Shown here: piece by piece, positions 5,102-9,429 of the stretch
Layout of the letters: the number at the start of each line of letters is the position of its first letter
Position numbering within the stretch: the first letter of the stretch is position 1
NCBI GenBank assembly: GCA_947176325.1
Contig: CAMWQD010000035.1
Location: forward strand, 1 to 9,429
DNA: 9,429 nt
Reading direction: 5' to 3'
Source of the DNA: an uncultured Bacteroidales bacterium
GTDB lineage: Bacteria; Bacteroidota; Bacteroidia; Bacteroidales; P3
The notes under the pieces: generated by a model
The model's database searches: none
What the model was told of the DNA's origin: nothing
What the model saw: the letters and a program-made list of their open reading frames with translations, nothing else
Translations under genes and position numbers: made by a program

Positions 5102-7150
5102 CTACATCAAGTCCACGCTTCGCTTGAGGAAGTTGTGCAAGGCCTCGCCCTTGAGCAAACCGTTGCTCAGCAAGGCCAAGTCGATAAGCTGCCCCACCCT
5201 CTTGTTCTCCTTGCCGTAGGCCGCCAACAAGTCGCGTTCCTTCTTGCCCAAATCGGCCAGCTGACGGTCGAGATCGGAAAGACGGTCTTTGTCGGAAGCG
5301 GGAATATCCTCGTTCTTGACATCCTTGTTCAGTGCATGAATATCATCCTTCTGCTTCTGCAAGCCCGCCCGCTCCTCAACAATCGGCTTCATCTTGTCGC
5401 CCAAGGCTTCCTTCTCCTCGGACAAAAGTTCTTTCACCAAACGGTGATCGGTGTTGACCACCAGATTGATCTGGTCTCCCATCTTGCCGTAGAAACCCAT
5501 TTCGGGATTGATTTCCGCCATATCCTTCATGCGGCGCATAAATTCCGAGCGCGTAATCATCACAGGGTCTGCACTTTCTCCCATCGCCTCGAAATCCACC
5601 CTATACATACCCCCCGTCTGCGGCATCTGTCCTGTAAAGATGCCCCGCAAATCGTCCTGTTCGCGCTGCGTCAACGCCACTTTTGCAGCTTCCTCCTTCA
5701 CAATCAATTTCTCCACCACATCCGAATCCACCCGCATGAAACGGAAATCGGGATTCTTCTGTTCCATGTAGTTGATGAAAGGCGTGTCGAAAGTTCCGTC
5801 CAGCACCAGCACATCATAGCCCTTGGCCTTGGCCGCCTGGATGTAGCTGTATTCCGCATCCACCTGCGACGCATAGAGGAACACCAATTTCTTGTCCTTG
5901 TCGGTCTGATTGTCGGCAATGGCCTTCTTGTATTCTTCCAGCCCGAAATACTTGCCCTCGGTGTTCTTGAACAGATAGAATTCCATGGCCCTCTCGGCGA
6001 ATTTCTCGTCGGTGAGGATGCCGTACTGCACGAAAATCTTGAGGTCGTCCCACTTGCTTTCGTAGTCGGCGCGGTTGTTCTTGAACAAATCGGCCAGACT
6101 GTCGGCCACTTTCTTGGTGATGTGGCTCGAAATCTTCTTGACATTCCTGTCGCCTTGCAGATACGAACGCGACACGTTGAGCGGAATATCGGGCGAGTCG
6201 ATGACCCCGTGAAGCAGCGTGAGGTATTCCGGAACGATACCCTCCACGGTATCCGTCACATACACCTGATTGCAGTAGAGCTGAATCTTGTTCTTCTGCA
6301 ATTCGAGACGGGAGGAAATCTTGGGGAAATAGAGAATACCCGTCAAGGTAAAGGGATAATCCACATTCAGATGAATATGGAACAAGGGGTCGGGCGCGGC
6401 CGGATAGAGGTCGTGATAGAAATCGGTGTAGTCTTCGGGCTTGAGCTCCGAAGGCTTGCACATCCACTTCGGATGCGTCTCGTTGACCACCAAATCGCGG
6501 TCGGTATCTTCGTATTTGCCGTCCTTCCACTCCTTTTCCTTGCCGCAGATAATCTCGACCGGCAGGAAACGGCAATATTTCTTAAGCAGATATTGAATCT
6601 TCTCTTCGCCCGCAAACTCCTTGTCTTCTTCGGTAAGGTAGAGAATGACATCCGTGCCGCGTTCGGCTTTCTCGGTTTCCTCCATCTCGTAGTCGGTGGT
6701 GCCCACGCACGACCATTTCACCGCCTTCGCGCCTTCCTTGTAGGACTTGGTGAGAATCTCCACCTTGCCGCTCACCATAAAGGCCGAGTAGAAGCCCAAT
6801 CCGAAATGCCCGATAATGGCATTGCCCGCATCCTTATATTTATTGAGGAACTCTTCCGCACCCGAAAAGGCGATTTGGTTGATGTATTTCTCCACCTCCT
6901 CGGCCGTCATGCCGATACCGTTGTCGGAGATAGTGAGCGTGCCTGCCTCTTTGTCAGCCTTTACCCGCACCTTGAGGTCGGCCGTTTCGCCCTTGAATTC
7001 GCCCGAAGACGCCAAAGTCTTGAGCTTCTGCGTGGCATCGACGGCATTCGAAACCAACTCGCGCAAGAATATCTCGTGGTCGGAATAGAGGAATTTCTTG
7101 ATGATGGGAAACAAGTCCTGCGTGGATACGCCTATTTTTCCTTTGCTCAT
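5102..7150 (-). CDS. htpG: Molecular chaperone HtpG (bacterial Hsp90)
   Basis: HtpG is a dimeric, ATP-dependent cytosolic chaperone that remodels late folding intermediates, often handing over from DnaK. The protein has 682 residues, longer than the roughly 624 of Escherichia coli but usual for Bacteroidota. The N-terminal GHKL ATPase domain shows ELVSNAVDA (31-39, with E31 and N35), DNGIGM (76-81) and GHFGLGFYSAFMV (114-126). The middle domain carries NVSRSYLQ (325-332), whose R328 matches the arginine that contacts ATP gamma-phosphate. The C-terminal dimerisation part ends in LHNFLKRSVDLM, with a Lys/Asp-rich, probably coiled stretch before it (about 590-650). No eukaryotic MEEVD tail is present, as expected. 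The start at 7150 follows an A-rich leader. The gene lies 72 nt after a small hypothetical gene and 132 nt before groS. It may be transcribed separately from both. Confidence 0.99.
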   Translation of the reverse strand: MSKGKIGVSTQDLFPIIKKFLYSDHEIFLRELVSNAVDATQKLKTLASSGEFKGETADLKVRVKADKEAGTLTISDNGIGMTAEEVEKYINQIAFSGAEEFLNKYKDAGNAIIGHFGLGFYSAFMVSGKVEILTKSYKEGAKAVKWSCVGTTDYEMEETEKAERGTDVILYLTEEDKEFAGEEKIQYLLKKYCRFLPVEIICGKEKEWKDGKYEDTDRDLVVNETHPKWMCKPSELKPEDYTDFYHDLYPAAPDPLFHIHLNVDYPFTLTGILYFPKISSRLELQKNKIQLYCNQVYVTDTVEGIVPEYLTLLHGVIDSPDIPLNVSRSYLQGDRNVKKISSHITKKVADSLADLFKNNRADYESKWDDLKIFVQYGILTDEKFAERAMEFYLFKNTEGKYFGLEEYKKAIADNQTDKDKKLVFLYASQVDAEYSYIQAAKAKGYDVLVLDGTFDTPFINYMEQKNPDFRFMRVDSDVVEKLIVKEEAAKVALTQREQDDLRGIFTGQMPQTGGMYRVDFEAMGESADPVMITRSEFMRRMKDMAEINPEMGFYGKMGDQINLVVNTDHRLVKELLSEEKEALGDKMKPIVEERAGLQKQKDDIHALNKDVKNEDIPASDKDRLSDLDRQLADLGKKERDLLAAYGKENKRVGQLIDLALLSNGLLKGEALHNFLKRSVDLM

Positions 7151-7222
7151 GGTTGCATTTTTTTAATTCGTGGAAACGGCCTACCGCCAAATACGTGCCA
7201 AAAGGAAAACCCTGCCACGATG
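7151..7222 (-). promoter_or_regulatory. htpG leader and possible promoter region
   Basis: This 72-nt spacer upstream of htpG contains CCTTTTGGCA (7205-7196), which also occurs in the groS upstream spacer. It also contains GCCGTTTCC (7180-7172), the exact complement of GGAAACGGC in the last codons of the preceding gene (7241-7233), so a 9-bp stem with a 52-nt loop could form. An A-rich tract (AATTAAAAAAATG) precedes the start codon. No convincing TAnnTTTG promoter or T-run terminator is seen. Confidence 0.35.
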
Positions 7223-7241
7223 TCAGACCGTTGCCGTTTCC
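7172..7241. repeat. 9-bp inverted repeat flanking the htpG upstream spacer
   Basis: GGAAACGGC at 7172-7180 is the exact reverse complement of 7233-7241, with a 52-nt spacer. Nested inside, TCGTGG (7168-7173) and CCACGA (7215-7220) form a competing 6-bp pair. The right arm is in the final codons of the small hypothetical gene, and the left arm is 22-30 nt upstream of the htpG start. It could fold in a read-through mRNA, but chance is not excluded for arms this short. Confidence 0.4.
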
Positions 7242-7507
7242 TCTTCCTGTCGTCTGGCCGCACGGGCGGCTTTCTGCTTGGCCCAAAAGTCCTGTATCAT
7301 ACGGTAGACCCGCATGCAGAGGTTCCATGTCCTGCTCAAAGTCTGCCAACTCGCAAAGGCACGTTGCACCCAATACACCGGGCTCAACAGCAACTTGAGG
7401 CGATAAAAATCATTCACCACGGCCTTTTCCCTGTTCTGTATATCGGCATCAAGCCGTTTTCTGACCGCCTGCAATTCCTTCAGGGTCGTTATTTCCGAAT
7501 AGTTCAT
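7223..7507 (-). CDS. Small basic hypothetical protein following a holin-family gene
   Basis: I do not recognise a named domain. The 94-residue form starting MNYSEITTLKELQAVRKRLD is preferred. Small proteins of Bacteroidales that follow holin-family membrane proteins often begin with a similar 'EITTL-EL' phrase (recollection of the family, not a search). This start lies 4 nt after the upstream stop codon. An alternative ATG at 7525 would add six residues and overlap the upstream gene by 14 nt. The N-terminal half (about 6-35) is helical and charged. The middle contains a moderately hydrophobic stretch around RLKLLLSPVYWVQRAF. The C-terminus is strongly basic then acidic (KQKAARAARRQEEE), giving no clear transmembrane helix. 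A peripheral membrane or partner role with the upstream membrane protein is a guess from the coupling alone. Confidence 0.75.
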   Translation of the reverse strand: MNYSEITTLKELQAVRKRLDADIQNREKAVVNDFYRLKLLLSPVYWVQRAFASWQTLSRTWNLCMRVYRMIQDFWAKQKAARAARRQEEETATV

Positions 7508-7511
7508 CGTC

Positions 7512-7871
7512 TTATCGCGTTTCATTAAAAAACAATTTCACAAAAAACCGCACCAACGCATTCACCATAAACCTCTTGCGCAAGAGATACAGGAGCACGC
7601 CCCCCAGCAGGAACGCACCGCCCACAATGGTAAAGCCCCATACGTCGGAGTTCAACGCATCGCCGATGCAATAGGAAAGGGCGAAGCCGAGAAAGAGAAA
7701 AGCCACCGTAAGCGCGAGGAAACTCAACGACAAAGCCACGAAACGGCTCACGAACACCGAGATTCCTTCCACGCCGCCCAACTTTATCGCGTCCCATTTC
7801 ATGGAAAGATATTCCCGCACCGAAACGCTCAGGTCTTCGACAGGATGATCGTCTTTTCTATTGTTCTCCAT
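7512..7871 (-). CDS. Phage-holin-family-like small integral membrane protein (holin superfamily, DUF1469 type)
   Basis: The 119-residue protein has a charged amphipathic N-terminus (about 1-35) and two hydrophobic helices, about 43-68 (RFVALSLSFLALTVAFLFLGF) and about 78-97 (WGFTIVGGAFLLGGVLLYLL). A basic RKR follows, then a closing ALVRFFVKLFFNE segment. This layout and ending resemble the chromosomal 'phage holin family' proteins (Phage_holin_3_6/YqjE-like) common in Bacteroidota. Despite the name, these are not lysis proteins of a prophage: no phage genes lie nearby. The cellular role is unknown; related clusters are linked to envelope stress in some bacteria (family knowledge, not shown here). 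It begins 45 nt after the LytTR regulator and is tightly coupled to the next small gene, with a 4-nt gap or 14-nt overlap depending on the start chosen. Confidence 0.82.
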   Translation of the reverse strand: MENNRKDDHPVEDLSVSVREYLSMKWDAIKLGGVEGISVFVSRFVALSLSFLALTVAFLFLGFALSYCIGDALNSDVWGFTIVGGAFLLGGVLLYLLRKRFMVNALVRFFVKLFFNETR

Positions 7872-7916
7872 ATCCGTCTTTTATTTTCAGTTTTTATATT
7901 AATATATTGAGCAATT
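7872..7916 (-). promoter_or_regulatory. AT-rich spacer with 12-bp palindrome upstream of the holin-family gene
   Basis: This 45-nt spacer is strongly AT-rich and contains the perfect palindrome TATATTAATATA (7895-7906). On the coding strand TATATTAA matches six of eight positions of the Bacteroidota -7 box TAnnTTTG, but no good -33 TTTG lies at the expected distance. It may be a promoter for the membrane-protein genes, an operator, or simply an AT-rich leader. No terminator hairpin with a T-run separates it from the regulator gene. Confidence 0.35.
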
Positions 7917-8711
7917 TCAGTAGGTGAGCCATTGCTTGAAGCTCTCGGCCTTTTCCTTGCTCACCAACACAGGTTCCTTGAATTCGGGATTCAGCTGCAC
8001 CGAAATCTTCCCCTGAAAATAATTCTCGATTTTGTTCACCGCCCTGCTGCAAAGCAATATCTGCCGCGTGGCACGGAAAAAGACGGCGGGGTCGAGTTCG
8101 TCGCCCAAACGGTCGAGCGAATAATCCACCACCATGGAGCCGTTCTTAAAGGTTTGGGCATAGGTGATTTTATTCTCGCTGAAGAAATAGGCCACATCCT
8201 CCACCAAAAGCACCTCCATGCGGTTTCCCCGCTGCATCAGGAAGCGGGTGCGGTAGGTCTTGCCGGGATTCTGCAACTTATCGGGAAACGTCTTCCAATC
8301 GTTCTTCTCGCTCACTTCCTTGAAATAGGCCTCCGAGAATTTCTCGAATTTCTCCAAGCTCTGATTCAGGCGCTCCTTTTCTATGGGTTTGAGAATGTAG
8401 TCGATGCTGTCTACCGAAAAGGCGCGCACGGCATATTCGTCGTAGGCCGTCACAAACACAATCATGGCGCCCGGATTCACCTCGCTCAAAAAATCGAACG
8501 AGAGGCCGTCGCTCAACTCTATGTCTAAGAAAAGGATATCGGCCTTGTTGTCGGCCTTGAACCAAGCCAAGGCTTCTTCGTTGCTCGCCCCGATATAGGT
8601 AACCTCCCATTGGGGACGCAATTTCTGAATCAAACTCTTGAGCAGGCGCGCGGCGGGAATTTCATCCTCCACGATTCCCACCCTAACAGGCTTATCTTGT
8701 TTCGTTTCCAT
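7917..8711 (-). CDS. LytTR-family response regulator
   Basis: This 264-residue cytoplasmic transcription regulator pairs with the LytS-like kinase just upstream. The receiver domain (about 9-125) has the acidic pair E15-D16 in IVEDE, the phosphorylation site D63 in LFLDIEL, T88 in FVTAYDEYA, and K108-P109 in YILKP, so all switch residues are present. A linker of about 30 residues leads to a LytTR DNA-binding domain (about 156-262). That domain contains FLMQRGNRMEVLLVEDVAYF and FFRATRQILLCSRAVNKIENYF, matching the typical 'F-R-hRQ-hV-N--hI' pattern, though the usual small residue before the N is Ala-Val here. The start codon overlaps the kinase gene by 20 nt, indicating translational coupling. 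Its targets are unknown; LytTR proteins usually bind imperfect direct repeats, and I see no convincing pair in this window. Confidence 0.95.
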   Translation of the reverse strand: METKQDKPVRVGIVEDEIPAARLLKSLIQKLRPQWEVTYIGASNEEALAWFKADNKADILFLDIELSDGLSFDFLSEVNPGAMIVFVTAYDEYAVRAFSVDSIDYILKPIEKERLNQSLEKFEKFSEAYFKEVSEKNDWKTFPDKLQNPGKTYRTRFLMQRGNRMEVLLVEDVAYFFSENKITYAQTFKNGSMVVDYSLDRLGDELDPAVFFRATRQILLCSRAVNKIENYFQGKISVQLNPEFKEPVLVSKEKAESFKQWLTY

Positions 8712-9429
8712 CGAGCATAGGGAGTTTTACGATAAATTCATCGGCCGAACGTTCCACCACAATGTTCTCGCCCGAGAGCAGACGGTAGCGTTCGGAAAGA
8801 TTCTTGAGCCCCGTGCCGAGCGAATGCACGCTCTTTTTGGGGTTGATATTGTTGCGCACGACAAGGTAGTGCAGGTCGTCGCTGAATCCTATGGTGATTT
8901 TAAGCGGTTTGATAGCCGAAACCACATTGTGTTTCAAGGCATTTTCCGCCAAAAGCTGCAAGGAGAGGGAGGGCAGGAAACGATATTGCAGAAAGTCCAG
9001 ATTGCTTCGGTCGGGATAGACGCATTCGTAGGAAAGGCTGTCGCCCACCCGAATCCGATTGAGGTTGATGTAGGTTTTCAGGAAAACCAACTCCTCGTAG
9101 ACCGTCACCAAAGGCTTGTCCTGCTTCTGCAGGATATAGCGGTAGGCATCCGCCAGCCCGATGGTGAATTCCTTGGCCTCCTCGGGGTCGTAGTCGATTT
9201 CGGAAACCAAGGTATTGAGGCTGTTGAACAGGAAATGCGGATTGAGCTGCGTCTGCAACGCCCGCACCTCCGCCCTCGCCTGCTCCTGCTTGGAGGCCTC
9301 GTTCTCGCGCAGCATCCGCACGGCGAAACGCGCCATTTGGTTGAGCGCAATCAAGCAAACCACAATCAGTTGGGCAAAGCTCACCACCGTGATAATCGGC
9401 CAGATAGGTTCGGTGGGAAAGAAGGGCGA
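8692..9429 (-). CDS. LytS/YehU-type sensor histidine kinase, 5'-truncated by window edge
   Basis: The frame stays open to the right edge (14 further residues, starting SPFFPTEPIWPIIT), so the GTG at 9387 is internal and the true N-terminus, with more membrane helices, lies outside. Visible residues are numbered from the edge. A transmembrane helix spans about 9-29 (IWPIITVVSFAQLIVVCLIAL), followed by a charged coiled linker. The H-box QLNPHFLFNSLN comes next, with H65 as phosphorylation site. An N-box LLAENALKHN (N163) and a glycine loop GTGLKNLSERYRLL (about 205-218) form the ATPase part. This is the His_kinase/HATPase architecture of LytS-type kinases, which act in the cytoplasmic membrane and phosphorylate LytTR partners. 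The stop codon lies within the start of the regulator gene (20-nt overlap). The sensed signal cannot be inferred because the sensor region is missing. Confidence 0.95.
   Translation of the reverse strand, partial: SPFFPTEPIWPIITVVSFAQLIVVCLIALNQMARFAVRMLRENEASKQEQARAEVRALQTQLNPHFLFNSLNTLVSEIDYDPEEAKEFTIGLADAYRYILQKQDKPLVTVYEELVFLKTYINLNRIRVGDSLSYECVYPDRSNLDFLQYRFLPSLSLQLLAENALKHNVVSAIKPLKITIGFSDDLHYLVVRNNINPKKSVHSLGTGLKNLSERYRLLSGENIVVERSADEFIVKLPMLDGNETR

Noticed and set aside
5135..7528. 797-residue open frame on the plus strand opposite htpG
   Set aside because: It crosses all of htpG, the upstream spacer and the small hypothetical gene, has no domain and is rich in His, Arg and Leu. The same codon-bias explanation applies.
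7512..7871. Prophage lysis holin
   Set aside because: The protein resembles chromosomal holin-superfamily membrane proteins, and no endolysin, structural or integrase gene is nearby.

Overview
The window looks like chromosomal DNA from a member of the Bacteroidota, most likely the order Bacteroidales. This is inferred from family resemblance: a RecR of Bacteroidales type, an HtpG of about 680 residues, a LytS/LytTR two-component pair, a small holin-like membrane protein followed by a short basic protein, and AT-rich leaders in place of clear Shine-Dalgarno sites. Base composition is roughly even in the genes and strongly AT-rich in a few spacers. I see no mobile element, CRISPR array, tRNA or rRNA. 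I cannot name the species.

Layout: the only plus-strand gene is recR at the left edge (5' end cut off). All others run on the minus strand, so in transcription order the window reads from right to left: a LytS-type sensor kinase (5' end cut off at the right edge), its LytTR response regulator (20-nt overlap), a two-helix holin-family membrane protein, a short hypothetical protein, htpG (Hsp90), groS, groL, prmC, a BadF/BadG-type sugar-kinase-like ATPase, and a secreted FKBP-type prolyl isomerase. The isomerase converges on recR with only 10 nt between the stop codons.

Function: the centre is a protein-folding block: HtpG, GroES-GroEL, and an exported FKBP foldase at the distal end. The PrmC gene starts 7 nt after groL ends, so the enzyme that methylates release factors is probably co-transcribed with the chaperonin. 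The kinase-like ATPase follows after 36 nt and the FKBP after a further 12 nt, so groS-groL-prmC-badF-fkbp is probably one operon. The 132-nt spacer between htpG and groS holds a perfect 17-nt inverted repeat and no recognisable CIRCE element. It is the best candidate for a control region.

Most unusual observation: a perfect 15-bp inverted repeat at the recR/FKBP junction. The last codons of recR contain an exact copy of a segment of the FKBP gene encoding Gly-Ser-Thr-Leu-Ile. It looks like a local template-switch event that rewrote the RecR tail, or a selected hairpin holding both stop codons in its loop. No convincing undescribed multi-gene system is visible; most of the window is recognisable housekeeping and stress genes.
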